Source of the DNA: Limnothrix sp. FACHB-406
Lineage (GTDB): Bacteria; Cyanobacteriota; Cyanobacteriia; CACIAM-69d
DNA: 64,000 nucleotides
Reading direction: 5' to 3'
NCBI RefSeq assembly: GCF_014698235.1
Contig: NZ_JACJSP010000007.1
Coordinates: 144,972-208,971 of the forward strand
The position numbers and the translations under genes were made by a program. Positions 38,964 through 47,582 of this stretch are shown here, in pieces. The stretch's first letter is position 1; each line of letters starts with the position of its first letter. The notes beneath the pieces were generated by a model. That model had not been told where the DNA came from. It worked only from the letters and a program-made list of their open reading frames with translations, and ran no database searches.

Positions 38964-39344
38964 ATGTATCGTCGGTGGCGAGTAACTCCCATGATGAATC
39001 TTGGCGAACTTCGTCTGAGATCGCGCATTATCGGTTTGGCTCAAGAACCTGCGGCTAAGGTGGCCTTGGCCGGTGTGGCAACGGTGGTGGTTGCCCCGAT
39101 TATTTTGCCTTTGTTGAAACCAGCGCTCAAAGCAGGGTTGAAAACCGGGGTTGTGTTGTTTGAAAAGACAAAAGCCGCGATCGCGGAAACCGGCGAAATG
39201 ATCGCGGATATTGCGGCGGAGGCCCGGGCTGAAGCCCTCGCGGAAGCCCGGGTACCGCTGGGTTTAACGGCCAGTGCGCCCGGATCGGAGGTGACCCCGG
39301 CGTTGAATGCAACCTCGCCGGAAGAAGAACACCGACTGGTCTAA
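38964..39344 (+). CDS. Small membrane protein, DUF5132-like
   Basis: 126 residues from ATG 38964 (ATG 38991 also possible). One hydrophobic segment (KVALAGVATVVVAPIILPLLKP) is followed by an amphipathic, Ala/Glu-rich helix (LKTGVVLFEKTKAAIAETGE then AEARAEALAEARVP). This TM-plus-charged-helix layout resembles DUF5132 proteins, which I recall near heavy-metal P-type ATPases, and in shape the actinobacterial PacL proteins (membrane scaffold of P-ATPases). It is convergent with the ATPase gene set just downstream. Assignment to the family is by eye. Confidence 0.65.
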   Translation: MYRRWRVTPMMNLGELRLRSRIIGLAQEPAAKVALAGVATVVVAPIILPLLKPALKAGLKTGVVLFEKTKAAIAETGEMIADIAAEARAEALAEARVPLGLTASAPGSEVTPALNATSPEEEHRLV

Positions 39345-39418
39345 TGGGAAGGGTGAGCGATCGGGCTGGATGCGCCAGCCGATCCACTCACTGCCCAATT
39401 CCGTCCCGATGTCATCAA

Positions 39419-39485
39419 ACAATGAGCGCCCAATCATAAGCGCCCAATTGTGAACGCCCAGAAATGCAACACCCAGAAATAAGCC
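39419..39485. repeat. Degenerate 14-15-bp repeats
   Basis: Units such as AATCATAAGCGCCC, AATTGTGAACGCCC and AGAAATGCAACACCC follow each other between two convergent genes. Weakly conserved; no function evident. Confidence 0.55.
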
Positions 39486-39528
39486 CCTTGGTGTTCCTGC
39501 CGAGTTCGATCGAGCGGTTAACGCTCTC

Positions 39529-39861
39529 CTAAGCGGCGTTGTTGGTTTGTGCTGTGCCCTGAACTGAATCCTGCTGAGAAGCCCCAATTGCCATTGCGCG
39601 GTTGGGGCGTTGGTTTTGGGCCGCGGGAGCCAGGCGCAGGGTGGGAGCGGGGGCCGTTTGTTGGGCTTGGGTAATCCAATCGCTCAGGGCGATCGGGCGT
39701 TGGCGCTGGTGCAAGGATTGCAGGAGCGATCGCACCACCACGGGCCCCACCAGGACGGCCCCCAACCCCAACAAGGCTGTCAAGTCCTGTTGACAGCCAT
39801 CCTCAATCATTTCCTTGACATGAAAGGTGATCACGGATTTATCCAGATGAATCCAAGCCAT
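39529..39861 (-). CDS. Small single-span protein next to the P-type ATPase
   Basis: 110 residues (ATG 39861; ATG 39810 would give 93). One short hydrophobic segment (LTALLGLGAVLVGPVVVRSLL) is followed by a Gln-rich soluble tail. It lies 107 bases downstream of the P-type ATPase stop on the same strand, so it may be the last gene of that operon. I do not recognise a family. Its GxGAVxVGPVVV segment parallels that of the DUF5132-like protein (VATVVVAPIILP), suggesting a similar membrane role; this is inference. Confidence 0.55.
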   Translation of the reverse strand: MAWIHLDKSVITFHVKEMIEDGCQQDLTALLGLGAVLVGPVVVRSLLQSLHQRQRPIALSDWITQAQQTAPAPTLRLAPAAQNQRPNRAMAIGASQQDSVQGTAQTNNAA

Positions 39862-39968
39862 GGGTCTGAAGGGGGTGAAGGGTTTGCAAATCGAGGCAGT
39901 GAACGCAGGTTGAACAACGAGGTGAACGCTGGGGTGAACAGGGGCGATCGGTGGGCGGGGAGGGAACG

Positions 39969-42239
39969 CTAGCGATCGCGGGGTCGCTCAAAAAAGTGGT
40001 GCTGAATCAGGGGGCGCAAACTATTGAGGCCGGCGGCGATCGCGGAGCCGTTGTGGATGGCGGTGGCGATCGGGGGGCTGAGGCCGCGGGTGGTGGCCAA
40101 GCCCAAAGCAATCAGGTTTGGCAGCACCACCAAGGCGGTGTTTTGTTCAATCAACCCTTGGGTTTGGCGGGCGATGGTCAACACCTCCAGCAAATCCAGC
40201 AAATGGTTATTCATCAACACCACATCGGCGGTTTCGCGGGCAATTTCCGACCCCTGCTCAAAGGAAATAGACACATCCGCATAGGCCAGGGCCACGGAAT
40301 CGTTGAGGCCATCGCCCACAAAGGCCACGGTGCGCCCCGATCGCCGCAGGTCGCGAATGATGGTGGCTTTGCGATCGGGAAAGGCTTCCGCATAAACCCG
40401 GTCGGTTGGAATTTCCAGGGCCCGTGCCACCTGGGCCGCGCGGGCGGGCGTGTCGCCGGTCAGCAACCGCACATCCAATCCCAATTCCGTTTGCAGGGTT
40501 TGCACCAGGGCCGCGCTTTCGGGCCGTAGGGGGTCGGTGTAGCGCAGTTCGCCCATGAATCGGCCATCCACGGCCACATAGATCGAAGGCTGGGCGATCG
40601 AGGGTTGGCTGCTGGCCTGTTGATCCAGGGTGGTCAGCCATTCGCCCAAACCCGTCACACCCTGTTGGATTAAAAATCGCGCACTGCCCACCAGCACATC
40701 ACCCGCCGCCAGTTGGGCCCGCACCCCCAGGCCCACTTCATAGTTCCATTCACCCCGATCGCTCAGGGTCAGGCCCCGATCGGCCGCTGCCCGCACGATC
40801 GCCTCGGCCACCGGATGGGTCAGCCGCTGTTCCGCCGAAGCGGCCAGTTGCAGGAGTTGATCAGGGGTGATGTCCGGTTGGGCGGGCAACACTTGCTCTA
40901 AAACAATGTCGCCCTGGGTGAGCGTGCCCGTTTTGTCGAACACCACCGTATCGATCGCCGCCAACTGCTCCAGGGTTCGCCCGCTGCGCACCAACACACC
41001 GTGACGGGTGGTGTGGTTCAAGGCTCCCAGGAACGCCGTGGGAATCGATAGCCGAATGCCGGTCACAAAGTCCAGGGTCAGAATGGCCGCCGCCCGAGCC
41101 GGATCGCGGGTGGCAATCAGCACCACCAGGGCCAAGATCAGGGCCGGGCCGATCGCCCTGTCAGCCAGCCGTTCGGCATAGTTGGCCATCCGAGTGTCAT
41201 AGACCGGGGCCTGTTCCAGCAGGGCCAAGCTGGCGGCGGCACGGGTTTGGTTGCCCACCCGTTCGGCTCGCAGGTAAATTTGCCCCGATCGCACCAAGGT
41301 TGAAGCATGAACCCAGCGGCCGGCACTGGCGGCCACGGGCAAGGGTTCCCCGGTCAGGCTTTTTTCATCGATCGTGGCTTCACCGGACAGCACCGGCCCA
41401 TCGGCGGGAATTTGCTCACCGGGATAAACCACCACCAAATCGCCCACCTGGAGCTGGTCACTGGGAATTCGTTGGGGCGGCCCGTCGTTCATTTTCACCC
41501 AAGCAAACCGCCCGATCGCATCGGACAAATTAGCCGTTCGCAGGGCCGTGGCCCGTGCGGTGCGATCGCGAATCGCATCCCCCAAGGCGTGCAAAGTCAA
41601 GACCAAGGACGGAACCACCAAAGATCCACCGCTGCTGCTGAGGCCGATCGCCAACAGATCCATGCAGTCAATGTTCAAGCGGCGATCAACCGTCACGCTT
41701 TGCCAGGCCCGCTGGGCCACGGGCCAAACGGCCCGCAACAGGGCCACCGTCGCCAACACCCGCAACGGCAACAGGGGCCGCCACCGGGCCAACCCCGCCA
41801 GAGCCAAGGCCGTCAAGGTTTGGGACAAGGAGGCTTCTTCCTCTTCTTCATCCTCCGCCGTTTCCGTCGGGGCCCCGACCGTGGCAGGAGCTGGCGGTTC
41901 TGGGGCCGGTTGCAACAGCAGGGCCCGATCGGGCCAAGCCAGGGCCAGCCAGTCATCCAAGCGCAATCGCAGGCCGGCCATTGGTAATTGGCGATCGTGA
42001 TACACAATCGTCACCGAAGCGGCCGCCCGCACCACCCGCACCGCCGCCACGTCCGATCGCGCCGCCAGGGCCGTTTCCAACCGTTCCACCGCCAGGGCCG
42101 AAGACCGCGCCGGCCACCAACGCACCCGCACCCGGCCCGGCTGCCAATGGACTAATTCCCAATGGGTCCAGGCCGCCGGTCGTTCCCAGCGCCAGGTGCG
42201 ATCGTCCGCCACGGTCTGCCCCATGTTTGCCATTGCCAT
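39969..42239 (-). CDS. P1B-type heavy-metal-translocating ATPase with Cys-less transmembrane site
   Basis: 756 residues. N-terminal ~85 residues form an HMA-like domain without CxxC, with VHWQPGRVRVRW. Actuator TGE in DEKSLTGEPLP (~290), phosphorylation DKTGTLT (Asp ~435), P1B-specific HP in LTHPVAEAIV, and hinge VGDGLNDSVAL. The membrane metal-site position, normally CPC/SPC/TPC, reads DFVTGIRLSIPTA: no Cys at all. The ~80-residue acidic linker (TAEDEEEEEA) follows the HMA-like part. Likely exports or delivers a metal, but the ion cannot be deduced. 28 bases after the HMA-like membrane protein gene, so co-transcribed. Confidence 0.93.
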   Translation of the reverse strand: MAMANMGQTVADDRTWRWERPAAWTHWELVHWQPGRVRVRWWPARSSALAVERLETALAARSDVAAVRVVRAAASVTIVYHDRQLPMAGLRLRLDDWLALAWPDRALLLQPAPEPPAPATVGAPTETAEDEEEEEASLSQTLTALALAGLARWRPLLPLRVLATVALLRAVWPVAQRAWQSVTVDRRLNIDCMDLLAIGLSSSGGSLVVPSLVLTLHALGDAIRDRTARATALRTANLSDAIGRFAWVKMNDGPPQRIPSDQLQVGDLVVVYPGEQIPADGPVLSGEATIDEKSLTGEPLPVAASAGRWVHASTLVRSGQIYLRAERVGNQTRAAASLALLEQAPVYDTRMANYAERLADRAIGPALILALVVLIATRDPARAAAILTLDFVTGIRLSIPTAFLGALNHTTRHGVLVRSGRTLEQLAAIDTVVFDKTGTLTQGDIVLEQVLPAQPDITPDQLLQLAASAEQRLTHPVAEAIVRAAADRGLTLSDRGEWNYEVGLGVRAQLAAGDVLVGSARFLIQQGVTGLGEWLTTLDQQASSQPSIAQPSIYVAVDGRFMGELRYTDPLRPESAALVQTLQTELGLDVRLLTGDTPARAAQVARALEIPTDRVYAEAFPDRKATIIRDLRRSGRTVAFVGDGLNDSVALAYADVSISFEQGSEIARETADVVLMNNHLLDLLEVLTIARQTQGLIEQNTALVVLPNLIALGLATTRGLSPPIATAIHNGSAIAAGLNSLRPLIQHHFFERPRDR

Positions 42240-42267
42240 GCCCTTTTCGCTGAAATCCTGATGGTGG

Positions 42268-43140
42268 CTAATCCTGGTTGGCGCGATTCAACACCTGCAA
42301 CAATCGCAACCCCAACTCCAAATCCGAGAGGCCCGTGGAGTCGTATTGAATTGCCAAGGAGGCCGCCGCCTGATTGATCCGCGTGCCCAACACGATCGGC
42401 TCATCCTTCAGCAGGGTTTCCAGCCGCTTGCCATAGGCTCGATCAGTGCGGAGGCGATCGATCCGCAACCGAATCCGCCCCGGCACGGAATGGACGATCG
42501 TGCAATCTTCGCAACCCAAACCAACGCCCAAATTATTGCCCAGTTCAGTGAGGGAAATGGGACTCGTCTGGGCAGCGGCGGTGGATTGGTTGCTGGGGGC
42601 CGGCGCTGCGGTCACCGTGGCCAAAGCCGCCCCCGCCGTCACCATCGCCAACGTGCCCGCCGAGCTGTTGGCCTGCTGTTTGAAGTACAGAATGACTTGG
42701 CGCACCACCGCCGCGATCGCCAGATTGGTCAACAGGGCCCGCGAACCGCGCAGTTGAAACCGGGTTGTGACAAACAAGCCCGCCAACACCGGCAAAATCG
42801 TCGTAATTTCTCCGTATTCCTGCAACCATTGCCCCAATTGGGCAGACAGGGTGAGGTTGCTTAACGCAGAGTCAGGGCCCGGCTCGATCGCGCCGGATGG
42901 GGTGGATTGCGCCAACGCACCCGTTGCCGTTTCGGCCAGATCAGAATCAGAGTTCACAGGTTGGGATTGAGGAGGGGCAGAGGAAGCATTGATCACCAGC
43001 CGATCGGACTCGGGGGGCTGCTCCTGGAAAGCTGGGGCGATTGGAGAGACCTCAGCGGCCGAGTCCAACCCTGAATTAGCCAACGGTTGCGGCTCAGGGG
43101 TTACGGATGGCTCGCGATCGGGGTTTGAGGAATGACTCAT
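42268..43140 (-). CDS. HMA-like membrane protein partnered with the P-type ATPase
   Basis: 290 residues from ATG 43140 with GGGGA eight bases upstream; a longer frame to 43320 is unlikely. Pro/Ser-rich acidic N-terminus (~1-100), membrane segments (ITTILPVLAGLFVTT; AGTLAMVTAGAALATVTAA), then an HMA-like fold (~200-285) starting CEDCTIVHSVPGRIRLRIDR. The motif VHxxPGRxRxR is shared with the N-terminus of the adjacent ATPase, as in pfam HMA_2-type domains. Inferred role: metal or lipid-face partner/chaperone of the ATPase. First gene of the minus-strand unit. Confidence 0.75.
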   Translation of the reverse strand: MSHSSNPDREPSVTPEPQPLANSGLDSAAEVSPIAPAFQEQPPESDRLVINASSAPPQSQPVNSDSDLAETATGALAQSTPSGAIEPGPDSALSNLTLSAQLGQWLQEYGEITTILPVLAGLFVTTRFQLRGSRALLTNLAIAAVVRQVILYFKQQANSSAGTLAMVTAGAALATVTAAPAPSNQSTAAAQTSPISLTELGNNLGVGLGCEDCTIVHSVPGRIRLRIDRLRTDRAYGKRLETLLKDEPIVLGTRINQAAASLAIQYDSTGLSDLELGLRLLQVLNRANQD

Positions 43141-43826
43141 GGCTTTAGTTCCCCATGACAAGGATGGGGGGCACAAACAATCCCAGCCAGTGGCCCACGA
43201 CCCAGCGGGACAAACCCCCAGGGGCGCGGTGACTTCAAGGATCTTAGGGGAAAAGCTTTTGGAGGGACAGAACTGTCCAAACTCATTAGCAGTGTAAGTG
43301 CAATAGACGGATATTTTCAATAAAATTGCTGATTTTTCTTAATAGAGTGGCATGGCTCTCGGGAGGCTAATTGCCAAAATTACAGAATTTGACCCTCCAT
43401 GGTTTGTTGGCAATGGGTGAAAGTTCCACTATTCCCAATACCCACCCAATCGCTGCAATTATTGAAAATTCTGAATTTCTTGAGCTTGCTGATTTCGGTT
43501 TGCACTTTCTAGATCGGCCCGGCCACTTCCCAAATTTCGGCACAGATCAGGGCCGATCGCTCCGCCCCAGCACCGGTTCTCTAGACTCTAAATTGCTCAA
43601 GAAGTACAATCAGGATTATTGAGAAAGTCTTGCAGATTTTCAGTAAGCTATCCTGCCACTCCTAAAATGAGGGCGACCGTCTCAAAATGCTCTCAGTCCG
43701 GGGCTGGCGTTGGCATTGGCTGCTTGCAGGTGTTTGAGCACTTGGGTTTGAGCACTTTGGGATAGCGTCTTGAAATAGCGTCTGCAAATTACGTTGCCCG
43801 GCAAGATTGCCAGGGAGAGTTGGGTC
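43141..43826. other. Divergent region between ATPase unit and Feo genes
   Basis: 686 bases. At 43265-43278 a perfect interrupted palindrome GGACAG-AA-CTGTCC lies 125 bases upstream of the HMA-like gene and is a candidate operator. AGGGAGAG (43812-43819) is the ribosome-binding site of the FeoB-like GTPase. An 83-codon frame at 43371-43622 shows no domain. No Fur box was recognised. Confidence 0.45.
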
Positions 43827-44456
43827 ATGGATTGTCATCAGTGCCATCAAAACAACGGGAGTTGTGGGTCCAAGCGATCGCTGCGGTGGTTGCCCTTTGG
43901 CGAAAACTTCAACCGGCCCCCGATCGAACCCAGTGGGCCACAAGTTGCCCTGGTGGGAATGCCGAATGTGGGCAAATCCGTCCTATTCCATGCCCTGACT
44001 GGCACTTACGTCACGGTGTCTAACTATCCCGGCACAACGGTGGAAGTGACGCGCGGGGCCATGACCCTGGACGATCGCGCCGTCAGTGTGATTGATACAC
44101 CGGGAATGTATTCCCTGTTGCCGATTAGCGAAGAAGAACGGGTGGCCCGAGATTTGCTGATGTCGGAACCCTTTGGGGCGATCGTCCATGTGCTGGATGC
44201 CAAGAATTTGGGGCGGATGTTGGCGCTAACGGTGCAGTTGCTAGAAGCAGAGCTGCCCGTGATTGTGGCGGTGAACATGATGGACGAGGCCCAGCGTTGG
44301 GGCCTGACCATCGATCGGGAAGCCCTGATTGAAGAATTGGGCGTGCCGGTGGTGTTGATGGCGGCGGCCCGCAACTGGGGCGTGGATCAATTGCGAGAAA
44401 CCCTGGCCGATCGCCTAGCCAGCACCCCAGCCCCAGTCTTGGCCGCGGTGGGCTAG
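43827..44456 (+). CDS. Split FeoB, N-terminal GTPase protein
   Basis: 209 residues from ATG 43827. It begins with a Cys-rich segment (MDCHQCHQNNGSCGS; C3, C6, C13), a possible metal site. The FeoB G domain follows: G1 GMPNVGKSVLFHALTG, G2/G3 NYPGTTVEVTRG and DTPGMYSLLP, G4 NMMD (VNMMDEA) and a short GDI-like end. The membrane part is a separate downstream gene, so this is a naturally split FeoB, not a frameshift (68-base gap, new RBS region). Energises or gates ferrous-iron uptake. Confidence 0.88.
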   Translation: MDCHQCHQNNGSCGSKRSLRWLPFGENFNRPPIEPSGPQVALVGMPNVGKSVLFHALTGTYVTVSNYPGTTVEVTRGAMTLDDRAVSVIDTPGMYSLLPISEEERVARDLLMSEPFGAIVHVLDAKNLGRMLALTVQLLEAELPVIVAVNMMDEAQRWGLTIDREALIEELGVPVVLMAAARNWGVDQLRETLADRLASTPAPVLAAVG

Positions 44457-44524
44457 GACGTGCCATCGCTGAACGATTGCTGAACTATCAAGGCCGCCCA
44501 GGAGCAGGCCAATAGAAAACAGAA

Positions 44525-45979
44525 ATGAGTCTAACAATCCAATATTTAGAGCCGATCGAAGTGGCGATCGCCCAAATTGAAACTTGGTGGCGATCGGGCT
44601 GGGGTCAAGACTTTGCCGATCGCCACTTGTCATCCCGCAGCTTTGCCCTGTTGTTGCTGCAAAAAGACCCCAATTTGTGGGAGCAATTACCGGGCGATCG
44701 ACAACAGGATCTAGAGCAATTAATTGCCACGACCCAAGCCCAACTCAGCCGACCGATTTCGCTGGAAATTGCCCAGGCACGCCAAGGATTTGCCCAGGCG
44801 ATCGAACAAAACACCTTAGCGGAACCGAACCCCAGCCAGCGCCGTTGGGGCGAGCGGATCCATAAGCTAACGGTGAACCCCATTTCGGGTTTTCCCATTT
44901 TGGTATTGGTGCTCTATTGGGGGGTTTATAAATTCGTTGGGGAATTCGGAGCCGGGGAACTGGTCGATCGGATTGAAACCTTCTTTGAGGAACAAATTAA
45001 CCCCGTTGTGAACCATGTCACGGAGCAAGTAATTCCCTGGCCCGCCTTGCAGGATCTCTTTGCCCATGACTACGGGATTATTACCCTCGGAATTCGCTAC
45101 GCCACGGCGATTGTACTGCCGGTGGTGGCGACCTATTTTCTAATGTTTTCCCTGCTAGAAGATAGCGGCTATTTGCCTCGGTTATCCCTGATGCTCGATC
45201 GACTGTTTAAGGCGATCGGCCTCTCGGGCCGAGCTGTTATCCCGATCGTTTTGGGGCTGGGATGTGACACCATGGCCACGATCGTTACTCGCACCCTGGA
45301 AACCAAGCGGGAACGACTGATCGCCACTTTTTTGCTGTCCTTGGCTATTCCCTGTGCAGCCCAATGGGGTGTGATTTTGGGACTCCTGGCCCAGCGCCCG
45401 GCGGCTTTGGTCACCTGGGCTGGGTTGATCGTGGGCATTTTCCTGCTGGCCGGCTTCTTAATTGATAAATTCCTGCCCGGTTCTGCGGCTCAGTTTTATA
45501 TTGAACTGCCCCCTCTGCGCCTGCCCAAAATCCGCAACGTGATCACCAAAACTTGGGTGCGGATGAAGTGGTATTTCTGGGAAGTATTGCCGCTGTTCAT
45601 TTGGGCTTCGGCCATTATTTGGGTGGGTCGCCTAACGGGAATTTTTGATTGGCTAATTAGCGGCATTGAGCCGATCGCTCTAGGTTTGGGTTTGCCCAAA
45701 GAAACCGCACCTATTTTGCTCTATGGGTTCTTCCGGCGGGACTATGGCGCTGCGGGTTTGTTTGATTTGCAGCAGGGCGGTCAGCTCACGGGCGATCAAC
45801 TGCTGATTGCAGCAGTGGTGCTGACTCTGTTTTTGCCTTGCATTGCCCAATTGCAGATGATCATCAAGGAGCGGGGTGTCAAAACTGCCCTGTTGATGGT
45901 GTCATTTATTTTCCCCTTCGCTTTGGCAGTTGGCTATGTTTTGAATTGGGGGCTAAATCTGTTTCATATTGTGCTCTAG
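44525..45979 (+). CDS. Split FeoB, membrane gate protein (variant motifs)
   Basis: 484 residues. N-terminal ~115 are soluble and helical; then ~8 membrane segments with two nucleoside-recognition (Gate) halves: GLGCDTMATIVTRTLETKRERLIATFLLSLAIPCAAQWGV-type first gate (split here as GLGCDTMATIVTRTLETKRE) and FFRRDYGAAGLFDLQQGGQL-type second gate. In canonical FeoB the matching motifs are GCNVP and GFVAKE, so the pore lining differs. Forms one complex with the preceding GTPase and FeoA by operon logic. Fe2+ is the default substrate, but the variant residues leave this open. Confidence 0.85.
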   Translation: MSLTIQYLEPIEVAIAQIETWWRSGWGQDFADRHLSSRSFALLLLQKDPNLWEQLPGDRQQDLEQLIATTQAQLSRPISLEIAQARQGFAQAIEQNTLAEPNPSQRRWGERIHKLTVNPISGFPILVLVLYWGVYKFVGEFGAGELVDRIETFFEEQINPVVNHVTEQVIPWPALQDLFAHDYGIITLGIRYATAIVLPVVATYFLMFSLLEDSGYLPRLSLMLDRLFKAIGLSGRAVIPIVLGLGCDTMATIVTRTLETKRERLIATFLLSLAIPCAAQWGVILGLLAQRPAALVTWAGLIVGIFLLAGFLIDKFLPGSAAQFYIELPPLRLPKIRNVITKTWVRMKWYFWEVLPLFIWASAIIWVGRLTGIFDWLISGIEPIALGLGLPKETAPILLYGFFRRDYGAAGLFDLQQGGQLTGDQLLIAAVVLTLFLPCIAQLQMIIKERGVKTALLMVSFIFPFALAVGYVLNWGLNLFHIVL

Positions 45980-46063
45980 GGCAGTGATTTTTGAACGCTG
46001 GGTATAGGGGGCTATCGTCCAATCCCCGAGGCTTGCATCCTGCCACTGCAAGATCTCGGGGGA

Positions 46064-46101
46064 CAAGGGACTTAAGCCCCTTGTCTGGGACAATTAGGCT
46101 A
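46064..46101. repeat. Dispersed palindromic repeat, copy 2
   Basis: 34 of 38 bases match the copy at 7882-7919, including the hairpin CAAGGGACTT-AAGCCCCTTG and the tail ending TTAGGCTA. Lies between the Feo gate gene and feoA. Confidence 0.8.
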
Positions 46102-46176
46102 GGAAAAATCAACCCTTTTAACCCTGAGCAATCCTATTCGTCCTAGCCCGTTTTTTACCTCTGGAGACTGATTGCC

Positions 46177-46416
46177 ATGAATGCGTTGTCCACGATTCGA
46201 TCGAGCGATCCCCATTGGATTGCCCATTTGGAAACCCAGGATGATGCCATGCTCCGCAAGCTCACGGCGCTGGGCATTTTGCCGGGAAATCAAATTGCGA
46301 TCGAGCAGCGGTTTCCGTCCTATATCGTCAGCATTGGTCGCACCCGAGCCGCCCTCGATCGGGAAACGGTGCAATGCATTTTTGTGACTCGGGAACAACA
46401 TCCAACCGCCATTTAA
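46177..46416 (+). CDS. feoA: FeoA-family SH3-like protein
   Basis: 79 residues with the FeoA SH3-like fold: MLRKLTALGILPGNQIAIEQRF, IVSIGRTRAALDRETVQCIFV. FeoA is a small cytosolic partner of FeoB. It is 197 bases after the gate gene on the same strand; TGGAG lies ten bases ahead of the ATG. Gene order GTPase-gate-FeoA differs from the usual feoA-feoB order. Confidence 0.9.
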   Translation: MNALSTIRSSDPHWIAHLETQDDAMLRKLTALGILPGNQIAIEQRFPSYIVSIGRTRAALDRETVQCIFVTREQHPTAI

Positions 46417-46580
46417 ACCGCCATTTAAGTTGATTACCCCCGTCGCACCCTAGCAACCTCGTGGCCCTTCCATTCGCCTCATCGGTTGGTGTTGCCATCT
46501 AGATCACAAGCACGCCGGTTTGTTAAGATTGCCCGGCTGCACTCAGACAAGCCAATCGGGGCGGGGAGCAACCAAGCCAT

Positions 46581-47546
46581 ATGGGGCCGATTTTGATCAC
46601 GGGGGCGAGCGGCTGTGTGGGCCACTATTTGGTCGATCGCCTGTTGCAATTGACCGATCGCCCCCTGTGGTTGTTGGTGCGCAGTCCCCAAAAATTGCAA
46701 TTTGATTGGCAAAATCACCCGCAAATTGAGGTGCTGGCGGGCGATTTGCGCGAGCTTGATCGCTTTGTCGATCGCCTGAAGCAGGTGCAAACGGCGATCC
46801 TGGCGGCGACTTGTTGGGGCGGGCCGGAAACCTTTGCGGTGAACGTGGGTCAAAACCAAGCGCTGATGGATGGGCTGGATCCCGATCGCTGCGATCAGAT
46901 TCTGTATTTCTCCACGGCCAGCGTCTTGGGGCGGGATGGGCATTTGCTTTCGGAAGCCCTGCAACTCGGCACGGACTACATTCGCAGCAAGGCCGAATGC
47001 ACCCAGCAATTGACCGATCGCCCGCTAGCCGATCGCATCACCGCCATCTATCCGACGATCGTCTTGGGGGGCGATCGCGATAAACCCTACTCAGAACCCA
47101 CCAAAGGCCTGCCGGAAGCCCTGCGCTACATCAGCTTGATCCGGCGGCTGAAGGTGGATGGCAGCTTTCACTTTGTCCATGCGGCGGATATTGCCCGGGT
47201 GGTGGCCCACTTGGCCCTCAATCCACCGTCGGAACCCGGGCCGCGCCATTTTGTGTTGGGTCAGCCGGCCCTGACCGCTAATGAATTGGTGGATATTGCT
47301 TCCACGGTGCTGAAGGGGCGACCAGCGCGGCTGAAAATTCCCCTGTCGGTGGGCTTGGCCGATCGGCTAATTGACTGGTTCAACATCCAGATGGGCCCCT
47401 GGGATCGGTTCTGCATGGCCTACCGGCACTTTACCTATGACCAAATTTGGTCGCCGGCCAGCTTTGGCCTGGAAACGGCCTATCCCACCCTGGCGGACAT
47501 TTTGCGCCAGTACGGCCGGCCAGAAGTCAGCGGAGCCAAGCGGTAA
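46581..47546 (+). CDS. Extended SDR / NAD-dependent epimerase-like protein
   Basis: 321 residues. N-terminal Rossmann motif ITGASGCVGHYLVDRLL (GxxGxxG), substrate-region LYFSTASVLG and YIRSKAE (Tyr-x3-Lys) as catalytic pair. C-terminal half ends HFTYDQIWSPASFGL. Typical of NAD(P)-dependent epimerase/dehydratase or 3-beta-HSD-like proteins in cyanobacteria; substrate unknown. GGGGAG upstream of ATG 46581. The next gene follows after 36 bases on the same strand. Confidence 0.88.
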   Translation: MGPILITGASGCVGHYLVDRLLQLTDRPLWLLVRSPQKLQFDWQNHPQIEVLAGDLRELDRFVDRLKQVQTAILAATCWGGPETFAVNVGQNQALMDGLDPDRCDQILYFSTASVLGRDGHLLSEALQLGTDYIRSKAECTQQLTDRPLADRITAIYPTIVLGGDRDKPYSEPTKGLPEALRYISLIRRLKVDGSFHFVHAADIARVVAHLALNPPSEPGPRHFVLGQPALTANELVDIASTVLKGRPARLKIPLSVGLADRLIDWFNIQMGPWDRFCMAYRHFTYDQIWSPASFGLETAYPTLADILRQYGRPEVSGAKR

Positions 47547-47582
47547 TTGGCATCCCGTTTCGCCATCGGATTAAATCAAGGC

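Noticed and set aside
43371..43622. 83-codon frame in the ATPase-Feo spacer
   Set aside because: No domain, no RBS, low-complexity look; treated as non-coding.
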